Assembly: GCA_021234155.1 (NCBI GenBank)
Contig: JAJEKV010000222.1
Location: forward strand, 620,001-684,000
Source of the DNA: Isoetes taiwanensis
Taxonomy: Eukaryota; Streptophyta; Lycopodiopsida; Isoetales; Isoetaceae
Length of the DNA: 64,000 nucleotides
Reading direction: 5' to 3'
Part shown: one piece after another, positions 33,655 through 46,300 of the stretch
How positions within the stretch are numbered: the first letter of the stretch is position 1
How the letters are laid out: each line of letters starts with the position of its first letter
Program-made: the position numbers and the translations under genes
Notes under the pieces: model-generated
Databases searched by the model: none
Told to the model about the DNA's origin: nothing
The model's input: the letters and a program-made list of their open reading frames with translations, nothing else

Positions 33655-35395
33655 TAGAATGCCTGTCAAGATGCAGCTTCATAGCTCTCTTGCATCTGCA
33701 CAGCGCCTGTCTCTCGATCATACCACAATGATGCAGATCATCCCCACAAGAGCTGTCTCTAGACTCGGGTGCAAGAATCTATTCAAAGCATCAAAGAAAT
33801 TAAAGTTCCTGCCAATGCCTCAGAGTCAGATCCTTCACCATCACCATCACCAGCTTCTTGCTCTAAAATTCCTCTCGCGACCGCCACATAAAGGCAAATT
33901 TTTGTTCATGCTTCACATATTGTTTGCTTTGTATGGATCAGAACTGCTAGGTAATGCGAGATGAGTGATCATGGTTCTTTAGCGGTGCCAGAGAGCTTAA
34001 ACTCTCTTGTCGATCCCTCTTTGCACTTTGTGTTTTGCTCGTTCTTCCAAGCGCTCTCGGAGATCAAAGCGTTGTCTTGGCTGGTTTGGAGCTTGGATTT
34101 TGGGGATTATTGCACAATGTACTTAGAACCTATAAGGCAAATGCTGGTGTCTCAAATGAAGTTTCTCTTATATTTGGACTCACGGTAGGCAAATCTCTCA
34201 AAGTCTACTGCCATTTTTATAAACAATGAAAACTATAAGGTTCTAAATCTAACCATGCCCACAACCCAATTTGCAGATTCTGTTTCTACCCAACTTGATG
34301 CAATTTTCTGGCTGGCGGATCTGTGGAAAGGTGTTCACATGGATGACATCCATAGTCTCCATATTAGGTAAGTGCTTTACAAAAGTTGTGCAAACATCAC
34401 TTGATGTGTATTTAGATTGGACGTTGATCTCTTGTTTCTTGATAATCACAGATCTGGGCATATTGGAAGAGGAAGGAGCTGGATGGAGTAGTATTTACGT
34501 TTCCCAAACTAGGAGGCTTTTGGTCCATTCTCGATCTTGTAATCTCGGGAATCCAAATGTTGAGATCTCAAGCTCTTTTGGAAAACTAGATGGCAAAGGA
34601 TTAAATGCAACAAGCTTGGCGGCAGCTTTAGTTCTCAATACGTTTTGGGAAATCATTAATATAACCATCAGCCCACATGGAATCGGTGACTTTGTACAAG
34701 GAATACATGGATTTTCATGGTGCCCCATTTGTTTATAGCGATCCTGGTATGTGCAGTGAATTTGTAGCCTACTTGAATGCTGCAGCCTAGGAGACATTTG
34801 TGCATCAACGGCAATATCCGTATATATGACAATCCCAACGGGGGCATTTTTTTTGCCTATTACCAAAAGAAAACAATTTGCCGATCTTGCTCTTTCTACG
34901 CCTTTTCAGAGGTGGATTTGCAAGCATGTGCACTCGTGATGACCATTTTAAAAGAACCCGATTGTCAAAAACATGAAATACGGTCTAGAATTGCAAAAAA
35001 GACATACCGCAAACTGAACACCGGCGAAAAAAATGCAGCCCCAATTCTTCCTCCAGCCAGATCATCTGTGCCGAGCAATTTTGACATGCCAGCTCAAGCT
35101 TCCTTATTACGCTTCCCAGGCGCAGCGTCTTTTTGGAGAGATTGATTATAAAGTGAAATCATTTTGCACGGAATCCGCAAGTTCTTTAGATCCGTCTGCA
35201 GCAAATCAAGAAGCCCAGAATTTGATGATTCTGCAGAAAATATGAGCTCGGCCTCTTCGGCAGCAGATTGGATTGCACTTTTGTTAAAACATACTCCAGA
35301 CAATATTGTGCACACGGATCAAAAAGATGATAGAACAGAGCTCTCAATCTCGTCGAAGAACCCTAAAGTTAAGCTATCGAGCCCTGCATGCCTCT
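33655..35395 (+). pseudogene. Unidentified multi-exon, possibly plastid-targeted membrane protein remnant
   Basis: Plus-strand pieces look like exons of one gene. 33659-33960 begins with a Ser/Arg/Lys-rich, acid-poor stretch ('MQLHSSLASAQRLSLDHTTM' onward) resembling a transit peptide, then hydrophobic 'FMLHILFALYGSELLG'. 34035-34190 has 'LELGFWGLLHNVLRTYKANA' and 'GVSNEVSLIFGL', ending at a GTAGGC donor. A segment at 34276-34367 is bounded by AG and GTAAGT. 34450-34590 has 'IWAYWKRKELDGVVFTFPKL' and 'GGFWSILDLVISG'. 34690-35050 holds further pieces ('YDNPNGGIFFAYYQKK'). Frames shift and stops occur between them. Possible splice sites are intact in places, so it derives from a duplicated genomic gene, not a retrocopy. 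Function unknown to me. Confidence 0.4.

Positions 35396-35398
<3 letters not shown>

Positions 35399-35436
<38 letters not shown>
35399..35436. repeat. Poly(T) run, 38 bases
   Basis: An uninterrupted T tract. It could be the tail of a minus-strand retroposon, but no such body is recognisable to its right, so it is given only as a homopolymer. Its length will be unreliable in most assemblies. Confidence 0.9.
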
Positions 35437-35438
<2 letters not shown>

Positions 35439-35594
35439 CATGAGGTCAAACCATTGGCAATTGCCACTAAAAAAAACATGAAACTGTATGCGCACTCTAG
35501 ATGTACGCATTAGTACATCCACGAGATTACACCACCAAATCATATAAAAACCTTAGGGAAAAAAGTATAAAAATACAAAAACAACCCCCTGTTA

Positions 35595-37377
35595 TTGTGC
35601 TACATATTCAATAGTGCTAGGGAGATGTGGAGATCTATGATGTGTATGAAGAAGGACACAACAGATTGGTACAACCCCAAATGTTTGACAATGGAGTGTC
35701 ATGATTGTGGTTTAAAATTATTCACAAGATGCCCCAGGAAAAAGAGCAAGAGAATAAAATTAGATTGGAAGAACTTCGAGAAGGTGAGGGCTTAATTCTA
35801 GCTATGTACTATTATTTAGATTATGTTGGTATGGACATGATAGTTTTGAGTTATCATTGTTGCTAAATTGCTTATAATTTTGTAGGTCAAAGAAACATTT
35901 GTAAAGGAAAAGGATGGGAAACCCATTGTCAATACCAGGGATATGATGAAGTTGGCTTACAAAAGCACTTCATTGTATGAGTTTATGGAACACGCAGAGG
36001 CAAGTATAAAGGAATTCATTCCTCACAATTACATGGTTAGCTGGCAGGCGGATCCATTTAAGGAATGATTGCAAACATTCCCAAAAAATACGATTGTCTC
36101 TGCCATTGACTTTGCAGAGAACTACATGTTCAAAATCTAGCAGGAGATACAAACAATGCATTGGCATAATGACTAGAGTTCTTCACTTGTATACATTACA
36201 TATAGGCATGCGAAGAAAGACGAGGAGGCAAATCTTGATTTTGGCGACCACAAATTGGTGAAGGAAACTCATTTTTATATCTCAGATGATCGCTTGCATG
36301 ATACATTATTTGTACAACATTATCTCCAAAAGCATGCTGATTATTTGTCAAGTAAAGGTACTTCTTATTCAAAACATGTATTCTAGTCCGATGGTTATGC
36401 ATCACATTTCAAGTCCTCAAGGTGTTTCTACTATTTAGGAAGATTTTTCCAATCTACTAGAGTTAAGATTTCATGGAACTTTTTTGCATCTTGCCATGGT
36501 AAAGGGAAGCACAATGGTGTAGGGGCAGTCATAAACAGGATTCCCACGAGTGAGATTTTAAAAAGAAATAGTACACCTTTGAGGAATACAAGGGATGTTG
36601 TGTTGTTCTTGAATTGGTACTTTCGCCAGAAAAGAGGCATCAAAGATAGCAAAATCATCAGGTACAAACATGCATTCAAGTTTTCTTTGTCATCTTTCAT
36701 ACACGCTAATGTGGAAGAAGTTGTTAATTGTAGTCTATTGTGTGTGCAGGGTGTTTTGGCATGTAGAAATAGATGATGCTTGCAGGAAGGTGATTTATGA
36801 CTGTGATACTTTGAAGGGGACCAAAAACATACATACCATTCGACCAATTTGTCAAGAGGACCCGACCATGGTTGCTCACAAAGCTTTATCTTGTTTTTGT
36901 ACTAGTTGTTGGCGGGGTCTATGGAACAGGTGTAAGAACATAAAAAGGTTGGGACATTATGCATTTTTAACCTTAAAACCCGAGATCATGCATGAGGATA
37001 CAATTGTCACTCATGTTCAATATGTGGAGGACAACCAATGGAAAGCCGACCTTGTCGAAGTAGATGACAAATTTGTCATCAATGCAGAAGTAAACAATGT
37101 AGATAATGTGGACTTTTGGATTGTGAAATGCACAGAACCTAAACATTTGGTGGAAAATGCATTCAAAGATCAATGGGGTTCAAAATTCAGCAGGCAAGAG
37201 GTTATTCTAATAACAAGTAAGTACTACAAATACTTGGGTGAAGAGAAATACGAACTTCTAAATCATATACCGGAAGTTAATTGCTATTCCCATCTCGTCA
37301 TTTGCGCAAAGGTAGAATTAATGGCTGATTTAGATGATGAGAACATATATCATCTACGATGGGAAACACATGAGTAA
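35595..37377 (+). pseudogene. DDE transposase gene with HGKG motif (Sola-like), inactivated by stops
   Basis: Exons 35595-35783, 35886-36661 and 36750-37377 are joined by GT-AG introns of 102 and 88 bp. The first has a Cys motif ('CLTMECHDCGLKLFTRCPRK'). The second holds 'AIDFAENYMF' (first acidic residue), 'ISDDRLHDTLFVQHYLQ', 'SDGYASHFKSSRCFYYL' (second Asp) and 'SWNFFASCHGKGKHNGVG'. The third is open to 37377 ('FWHVEIDDACRKVIYDC' to 'LRWETHE'). These are hallmarks of eukaryotic transposases I associate with the Sola group; the superfamily is uncertain. Exon 2 has exactly four in-frame stops (36066, 36138, 36174, 36384), each one C-to-T change from CGA or CAG, and no frameshift. No terminal repeats were located. 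A Lys-rich open stretch follows at 37401-37607 and may be a lost C-terminal exon. Confidence 0.7.
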
Positions 37378-37609
37378 GATCATAGATTCTTTGCCACCTC
37401 ATGACTCTGAAACACTTGTTAGTGGCACATCCAAAGCAAGAAAGAAGATCCAGCTTACAAAGCAAGATATTTTACAAGAAAGTTAGGAAGAAGGTAGTGA
37501 ACAGGAAGAAAAAAACAAGTGCATGCCATGGTAGGCGTGCCCTGGCAAAAGGTAAGAAAGGGAAAGGCAAAAAGGAATCATGGAAAAGATGGAAAGTGTA
37601 TGGATAAGA

Positions 37610-38340
37610 GCATTGCTTAATTGTTGAAACTGTCATAGATCTTGTTGTTGCAAAGATTGAGATGGTGTGGATATTCCTAAATAATCTGATATGATGAAAG
37701 TCTCGAGTTATTCTTTGTATCTTTGTATTCAAGAAATGGTTCATTTATGTAACTTTAAATAGGTAAGTACATGTATTCTAATAAATAAGTAAGTAGGCAG
37801 TCTGATACGAAGAGATTATACAGGGCTGAACATGCAAGGATCATTATGCAGGCTTGACTTATTTGAAGTGATAAATCAGGTATGCTTATCACACAGGCAC
37901 AGACTTGAATACTTAGATCATGCATAAATGTTGTCAAATAGTGATAAATAGATCATGGAGTAAATTGTCAAAGGCCTTGTAGGCTTCATGGTTAGGCTCA
38001 TGGAGGCAACATGAGACCATGGTGCACAGACTGGCCTGACTGGAATACTGGCCATAGTTGCCTTAATGCTTTCTGCATCTAACCTCATGTGAAACAGCCT
38101 CTTATGTTGTGCGGATAAACATCTTTGACAGATTGGCTAGCATGTAAGCCACATAAACTATTGTTTAGTTTATCTATTTGATGCTTCATAACTTTCTGTT
38201 TGCATATAAAACCAAAAAATGTTGTCGCATAAGAGCGATGAATTGAAGATAAGAGTCTATTTGATGAAAGTTTGATGCTTGGCAATTTTCTGTTATTGAT
38301 ATTATTCACTTTTTTGTTTTTAACATAACTATCTATCTCT
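37610..38340. other. No gene recognised
   Basis: AT-rich spacer between the transposase pseudogene and a LINE fragment. Nothing coding or repetitive beyond short A/T tracts was seen. Confidence 0.5.
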
Positions 38341-38345
38341 CGAGG

Positions 38346-39251
38346 ATGGGTGCTTCTTGAGCAGCTAAAAAAATAGTGGCAAAAGGTCAAAAAGATAAAG
38401 GCAACATCGAGATGTCATCTAGCCCGAACAAATCCGACTCGAGCAAATCAAGAGGATCTGTATCAGGCACATCCGCTATTGCTGCAACAAGGCTGGATGC
38501 CATGGATATCCCTGGAAATAAAACATAAACAAAGCCACAAAGCTCTATCTGACGAATCTGATGCCGACTCAGGGGAAACGACAACACCCAAACCAACACC
38601 CAAACCGGCAGCCTCGCTTTCAGAAGGGCCAGCTTCGCTTACGGCAGGCCCAATGGGCTTAGGTACTCCTACAAAAGGTTTTGCTGGGTTAGGGTTCTCT
38701 TGACTACAACATCAACCATCTTTTGGTTAGGGATTTATCCATGGAATGCCTGGAGCACAACAACTTATTATGCAGCAATACACTGCTGGGTATGTTCAAA
38801 ACCCTGACTTGACCTCTCTTCTGATGCAAGCTATCAATGTCTGCAACTAGGAATATGATGATGAAAATGATGGTATTTGTTGTGCAGACTCTACAAAACA
38901 TGAATGCTAATTTTTCTTCGATTAAAGCAGAGAACATGGCCATGAAAGAGGAAATTCAAAATCTGAAACTCAGGAAGCAAGATACATATGACGATGATGA
39001 TGACAATGGGGCTTTGCAGGAAGCGGGACATAAGCTAAATCAGCTATTGGATGATATCAAGGAGGAATAGGATAAACAACACAGGGCACTAAACATCCGA
39101 ATAGTTGGGCTACCTGAGAAAGAAGATGAGAAAGTAAAAGAGGAAGTAATAGAAATGATCATGCATCACCTGAAAATCCCTCATAGAAGAGTAGTGGAAG
39201 CTTTCTGCGTAGGAAAGCCAAATGGCAAGGACAGAAATATCATAGCTAAGT
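38346..39251 (+). pseudogene. LINE ORF1 (L1-type, coiled coil plus RRM) fragment
   Basis: Homologous to L1 ORF1-like nucleic-acid chaperones. After a Ser/Thr/Pro-rich N-terminal part in shifting frames (38370-38700, including 'TTPKPTPKPAASLSEGPASL') comes a coiled coil (38870-39000, 'LQNMNANFSSIKAENMAMKE'). Then an RRM-like start follows: 'RALNIRIVGLPEKEDEKVKE' and 'RRVVEAFCVGKPNGKDRNII'. Frames are interrupted at several points and homology ends near 39251. It is related to the better preserved ORF1 at 51460-51975. No endonuclease follows in sense. Confidence 0.7.
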
Positions 39252-39989
39252 TTCTCTCTCTTCTTTCTGATCTTTCTTGTTCTTGTTTTTCTCTTATTGC
39301 ATTTTTCTACCTTTCCTCTGCTAAACTTTTATACATTCAACAGATTTTGTGAACTCATTGCAATCATAAGAGAATTCCTGAATTCTTTAGGTTGGTATAA
39401 ATGGAACTCAATGATCTTTGACGAATCATATTTATTCCTCGGCATCAGTGCCAAAATGTGTTAGAGTCTATATAGTGTCATCTTCTAAAACATACCATAT
39501 CACATTCATACTATTAACCGGGAAATAAGCATCAAAGATAATAGAGATTAAACATTACATATCAGATCATCTAGAATAGCACGGAATTTATTCAAATCCA
39601 GATCTAAAATATTAATTGGTACATTCCAAGAGTCTTCTTCTGGCAGTGGGACTTCATTATATGAATCCATGATAAATAACCTCTGCCATTCATCATATAA
39701 TGAACTTCATGAATTTGGCATTGATCAGCGGGTCAATCCTCTCCCATTTCATTGATTTAACCAAGATCAAGATATTCCCTGCAATATAGGACAGGCAGAT
39801 AATTTAATGAATGATAAATACTTCCTCAATCTATTTTATGACAAATTTGGCTTGTTGTATAACAGCTTGTGGCCAAATTATTTTCTGTTCAATATGATGG
39901 AATTTCGTGCTTTTCACATCCTTCAAAGAAAGAGATAGATAAGAAATAGGATATTCACTGAGGACATGGTAGAAGGATCAGGGATATGG

Positions 39990-41050
39990 AATTCCTAAAG
40001 GGAAAATTCTAGTACCTATTCAGATCAAATACATTTCTTGAAAAGATGTTCCTTATCCTCAATGCCTTGCACACATCTACCACAAAGATTAGAAAAGGCC
40101 ATCTCCAAGCATGTCTCTTGGCAGCATTAGCGGCTAAGGCCTTATGCCAGAGTTGCCAAATAAAGGATTTGACCTTGGGATTGATAAGAGAGTTCCAAAT
40201 GAACTTTAAATTAATAATACATCTATCTTCACTAATATTCCATCTGGTATGAAGAGAGAAACTATCTCCCTGGGTAAGAAATCTATAGGCTTTCTTTACC
40301 TTGAAACATGTTATACCATTTATATGCCACTAAGTTTTTGGTCATGCCAGATTGATGTAGTAGAGATTGGCATGTTCTTCCCCCAGGCAACCCCTTGTTT
40401 ATAAATGTCTATCACACCAAGAGCACCTAAAGTCATCTTCTTGCCAACAGTCAACCATAGAGACCGAAATCCAACATCTATTGTTTCCACCACTAGCAAT
40501 AATTATACCAATAATATTCTGGAGCTTGAAGAAGACTTTTTTAGGAGCAATAAACATGGGAGGAAGAAATTACAGAGTAAATAGACAATATGAAGATCGT
40601 ATCTAAGGTAACGAGATGTCAGCTCCAAAGCCCATTTAGACCAAATGTAGGTTATGAAAATGTGATCTTCATTCTCTGCTACCCATGCATCTGATGCAAA
40701 TTTCAGAGTCTGCCATATGAAGCCTGTACCTTTTTTTGTTTGTTGTCAAAGCCCGGAGCCATACCTGCCACATAAAAGATTTAATTTTTGGATAAATCGA
40801 GCTAACCACATAAAAATATCTATCTGAATTAGTCTGCCATTTGTTATAGAGAGTAATGCTCTGCTCCCTCATCAAATACCTTGATCATTAAACATATCAT
40901 GAATATAAAGAATTCCTTTCGAGCTCCATTTCTTAACTTGATCTAGGAAATGATAGGCCAAGCATAAATTGGAATCGATAGTAATGAGAGCAGGGTTCCA
41001 AAAGATCGTTTGATCCATGGAAAGACCCTCCTTCTATGTATACATACCTT
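39990..41050 (-). mobile_element. LINE 3' ORF2 fragments (zf-RVT), two pieces
   Basis: On the minus strand, 41040-40600 includes 'TIFWNPALITIDSNLCLAYH', 'REQSITLYNKWQTNSDRYFY', 'PKIKSFMWQVWLRALTTNKK' and 'CIRCMGSREDH', the zf-RVT region that ends LINE ORF2. A second, more decayed minus-strand piece at 40300-40020 repeats the same domain ('FIWNSLINPKVKSFIWQLWH'). Both are too short and broken to act. They may be two insertions or one duplicated element; they lie opposite in strand to the ORF1 fragment at 38.3-39.3 kb. Confidence 0.65.
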
Positions 41051-43330
41051 TTACCTGAGTCCAAGCTTTGATCCATTTTTTAATGATGCCTGGAGTAGAA
41101 TGAAAGGAAAGAAGGAAAAGTATATGGAATGGAGGAGGATCATCTTTAATTTCCTCCATCAAAAAGGGTGGCATTTAGTCGAATGGTGTCTGATAATAAT
41201 AGAGATCATGATGCAATTATAGGCCGCCTTATAGAAGTACTTTGTCATGAGAGCGTCAATGTTCATAACCTCCAAACTACTATTCATTTTCTTTTTACAA
41301 CACTCTGCCATGGGCATAGGGGTCGAACACCTCTTGTTTTAGTCACAGGAAATAACAAAATTAGAAATGATGCTTTGCCATTCTTCACAAGATGCTTTGA
41401 GTTAAGACTGTCTACTCTTTTCTGAAACTTCTCGATGATTACTTCCACATATTCCTCTCCATTTTGAGTCTAAATCTGCCAGCAGAGTCTAACGCTTAGT
41501 GCTTCTGGACATCTTTAAGGAAAGCCTGATGCCTTTCTCGATGCTCTTAGCTTGAACCTAAGATGGATGATCCAATATTTTATCAACAGTACATATTGTT
41601 CTAGGTCTTGATTGCTTCCAACTTATAACTATCACTTCATTTGAGACGCCTCATGAAGCATCCCTGTTGGAGTCTATTCGTGCATCTCTCCCCCTTCATC
41701 TCTCCCCCTGACCCATTGGCTCAAAATGTATTTTCACATCTTGGTCAGCATCATCTTGTCGATAGATGTGGTCAGACTATGATGAGATTTGAGATGGACT
41801 TGTATTCTCCGATGGGCTTTTATATGTTCCTGATGGTGCTTCTAGGCTTCAATTTTACAGGCTTATCATAATTCGCCTATGGCCAGACCTTTTTGAAGTA
41901 GTTAACTCTTGAAGTTGTTAGTCAAGAGTATTGATTGTATGGGCTGGCAAAGCCAGAAAGGACAAAAAGGCAATGGGGATGTGCCAAGGGTCGAAATTAG
42001 GGGGGTTCCTCCCCAGAATATCCGATTCAAGTACAAAATATCCGATTTGCTAAAGTAGATGCAAAAATATCCGATTTGCTAAAGTAGATGTCCAGGCAAA
42101 ATTCCGGTCAAAATTTCATAAAAATCGTGTTAAATCCAGCAAGTTTGAGGTATTTTTCTCGTAAACCACCAGTAGGTGGAAATTCCTCGATTTTTCCTTG
42201 ATTGTTTAAAATAGGTAATTTTTGGGCTTGTGGTTTCTGGTGGCGCCGCTTAGACGGCACCACCACAATTTTCACACTGAACAACACAAAGGCTGACACA
42301 AAGCGACAAAGCGACAAAAGCGACAAAGCGACAACACAAAGCAAACAAAGCTTCTTGAGCACAAAGCGGCGGGGTTGCGGTATACCACGGTAGAAATCGG
42401 GTGTCACAAAGAATCAAAGCACCTTTAAGAAACCCAGTTGAAAAAAAAAACCAATCTTTGCATGTTAACCCATCTTGGGGTAACCGAGGCTTCTCATATT
42501 TTTCGACTTACGCAAAACATCACGGTGCCAAAAAACAAACTCTTCCAAAAGATTGTGGCTTCTCTGTTTTGTCTCCTACCGGAAGCAACTTTCATATTTG
42601 GAAGAAGATCTCAGAACAGAGCATTCCGGAAGAAGATTTATTCTGAAGTTTAAAAAATATGGGCTACATATGTCTAAAGTAGATGAATGGGGAATGCCGA
42701 AAATTTGTTTGAAAAGCTTTGTTGGCGGATAACTTTCGAGATAAAGATCTACTCCTCTTTTTCAAGAAAAGACAGTACAGGATGCATCAATAGCTCCATT
42801 TCACCGATCTATCACCTGTTTCCGCCATATCTGGCATCAAGATCTCCATATCTGCAAAGACAAGAGGTAAGATGTTAAACAAAAGATAATGCAAATGAAA
42901 AAAAACAAGAGATATCTGCAAGCGCCATAAAAGCGGGACCTCAAAAATGTTGAAATGAGATCAAATGCCTCCGAGGCAGAGATCGCCATCGCCAAAGCTT
43001 CGGAACTCGCCATAAGCAGGACAAAAAAAAAAAATGAAAAAAAAGTGGCCGACGGAATTTCCACCTCTTGGCGGATTACACCCGGGAGCCGCCCGGTAAT
43101 ACCGCTGCCGGTTTCCAGCCGGAAACCCCTCAAAGTGGCGGTTCCCTAGCACAAAAATCCGGTAAGCATAAATAAAAGGCGGCATTTTTGCTGGTAGTGT
43201 AAAATCTAAATTCAAGGCCCGGCCCTAATCATCATATCTGGTAGGAAGCATATTGGGACCCGTTATCCACCCTGCACGTCGTAAAACCCTTTTCTCTATT
43301 ACGGTGCCCGGCAATTCACTCCTTCATCCC
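41051..43330. other. Mostly unassigned; upstream region of the SURP gene at its right end
   Basis: Contains a short tandem duplication ('atatccgatttgctaaagta' twice at 42025-42088) and a low-complexity 'aaagcgac' array at 42300-42345. From about 43030 GC content rises and includes palindromic 'gccggtttccagccggaaac' near 43107. This GC-rich 300 bp before the SURP gene is a likely promoter region, but no TATA box was placed with confidence. Confidence 0.4.
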
Positions 43331-43334
43331 CAAA

Positions 43335-46300
43335 ATGTCGAGCTCCAGGTTTTTATCTTATCTCTTCGTTCAATTCTGCCGAATGCCTTCGCATGGCCGT
43401 TTACGAAGGTTCTGTGCGTAGTTTTTGTGACTTAACTAGCTTTGACTAACGGAAGAATGTTCCGAGAGCAAGGAAGGCCTTTTTCAGGAACAGGTCCTAC
43501 TAGCAGACTGAATTTTGGTCCTTTGGTAGGGGCCGATGAAATTTCGGGCTCTGCTTCAAATTTTGGAGCTGTAATGAGTCGTAGTGAACTGAAATTCTCA
43601 GATGTCATAAGACGCCATGAAATTATGTTTTCTGATGGTGGTATTGTAGGCAGGAATGAACTCATGCTTCCAGATGGAATGCATGGTGGGGTATTATCTG
43701 CAAGGGTTTTGCCAGCAATGCTGACAGGAGTTGGCAAGCAAGGTGGACAGCATATTCGACCAGTTCCATTGGAGAGGATTGGGATTGCCCCTCTTGAACC
43801 GTTACCACGTATGGAAACCAATGGTTTGTCCTATTTTTCCCGTTTACCACAGGTGCCTCGAGATCCAGAGATTATTAGCAACATTGATATTCTTGCAACC
43901 TTTGTGGTGCGAAATGGCATACAGTATGAAGATATGGCACGCAGCAAACATGCGAGGAATCCCAAGTTTGACTTTCTTTTTGGTGGTGAACTGGGCAGCG
44001 AAGCTGATATTGGTTTGAAATACTATGAATGGAAGAAGCAGAGCCTAGAAAAGGTATATTTGAGCAGTAGTGCTGCAATCACAAAATCCCGCGAGCAGCA
44101 GAGGTTACTTGAGAAGGAGTTTTTCTTATTAAAAGGACGAGAAATCAGATTTCCTGCAAGGTCGCCTACACGATCAGATGATGATGAAGGTACTTTTCCA
44201 TTTTCCTTATTGTTAAGTTAAGTACAATCACCGTGTTTCCAATTTCTACTTATTTTTACTGTTTGTGTAAATTGGGGTATGAGATTAAATAGTATTCTAG
44301 GTTCATGTACCATTTGTATTTCGTCTTTGGTTGCTTATCTGCCATTAATATCGAAACACCCATAGATGTTTCCCTTTTCTTTTTACCTCAAAGATTAATT
44401 TAGTTATATGGACGTTTTGAAGGTATAATTCTCAATGTCTTCTCTAGAATAAAACAAGAAGAAGATATATATGTATTTACCAGTCCTTAAAATCCCGCTA
44501 TATACTTATTTCTGTTGGCAATTCGAAGTGCTACAATTTAAGTTTCTCTATTATTATTTCATTAGTTATTTTGCTTTAAACTGTTTTTTCTTATATCAAG
44601 TTGGCGATTCTATCCCCATTGGTAAAATCTGCAACGATACCATAAGTGTGACTTGATAAAACATGTAATACAGGAGAGTGCAGTTGAGGTATATAATTGT
44701 ATTTTCTTGGTTTGCTTCTCTCTATCTGCCCTACTTGCTTGAGCTTTCTTTTCATGTTTGACAATTATTAGAGCTTGTATAGTTCTCTATTACGTGGTCT
44801 TCCCCATCTTAAGTCCTTTAGTTTGACTATAGTCATAGTTGGAAATTTCTGTTTCCATTCGACGAAAGTTCGGCATTTGTCATGGCCAATATTTGCAGAT
44901 CACTGCCATATGGGTTTGGCAGTTTGCCCGGAAAGAAAGCAAAGAAGTCTGCAAATTACATAAAAGAATGCATGAATGAAATCTGAAAACTGAAAACAAG
45001 TAAACAGACGACGAAAACATGTAGTTGTAATTGCATGTTTAGTCCCCAGTACTTTGAAATACTGAAAGTACTATGAACTCAAATAAATGAATCAGAACAA
45101 TATGGACTCTCTAAGCAGCTGATCTTCATGGGGATCAGTATCACGGGCCAAAAGGAGGCATCCTTGACCCTTTTAAGCTTAGATTATTATACAATGGTTT
45201 CTTCTGTGTATGTATCAGCATGAAGAACCCCCTCTGAAGGAACTGAGAAGCCCTGGACTAAAGGGTCAAAATCTTCTCTGCGTCCAGATTCGTTTTTACT
45301 GTATGTGGTAACCAACTCTGGTTTAAGCATAATCGGATAAGTCATGTCCAAATTTCTTTCCACCATGCATTGCACTGGTGGTCTGTTTGTTCCATTACCG
45401 GCGTGTGCATTGGAGGGTGAAGCCTGCAATGTTGGTCTGTTTCCATTACTGATGTTCTTTTGTCCTTGTATTATTTATAAGATTAGATGGGAGACATTCA
45501 TTCATCCAATCAGTTTTATCAAACGAGCCTATCCATTGTCATGCTTTTCCCAGCCTCGATCTGATCATCCATTTTTAATGCAGAGAGATATGGTGATTTT
45601 AACATATTCCAATTGTGAGCTAAGGGGGCCTACAGGGTCCATAAGCTGGGAAGACCAGGAGAGATTGGAAGGCAGATTTGCTGATTTGCTCAAGGTGATG
45701 GAAGCCACATAGGAATTTACAAATTTTCATGGATCAAATGCACAAAACATGTGCCATAAATTATCCTGTTCCTTTGGAGCTATCGCCTTTCCGGTTGCTG
45801 TCTTGCAACTATGGTAGTTTCTTCAAGCACTGGAGAGCCTAACATGTGGAGATGATGCTATTGTCTCTTTTCTTCAATACAGTAGTCAAAAACAAGATAC
45901 AGTGCAAGGGCTGGTGAATCATGGTCCATGTTTTCTTGTTTTGGAAATGAAGATTGGCTGGCAGTGGTTGTGAAATAATTTTTTACAATATTGACCTCAG
46001 ATATTAGAAAAGACGGAGTAAAAATCTTATGCGGGTTTGTTGTTACAGATGATCGACGTTTGGAAAGGCAATACCAGGAGGATGCCAGCCCAAGCTTGAG
46101 CCCACATCACAGGCGATCACCTAGTCGAGACTATGGAGAGTTAATTACTAATGGACATGAACATCATCATAAGGGTTCTTGGCATGTATTATCAGAAGAA
46201 CAAGGTTCACCTTCCTTCTGTAAACAAGGCCGTTGTGGTTCACGAAACTGTGCTAATAGTTTTCAGCATAAGAACAACAGCGCAAATGAAAATGTTGACA

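Noticed and set aside
37401-37607. Independent small Lys-rich gene
   Set aside because: It directly follows the transposase end, and another frame continues plausible transposase-tail sequence; more likely a lost C-terminal exon than a gene.
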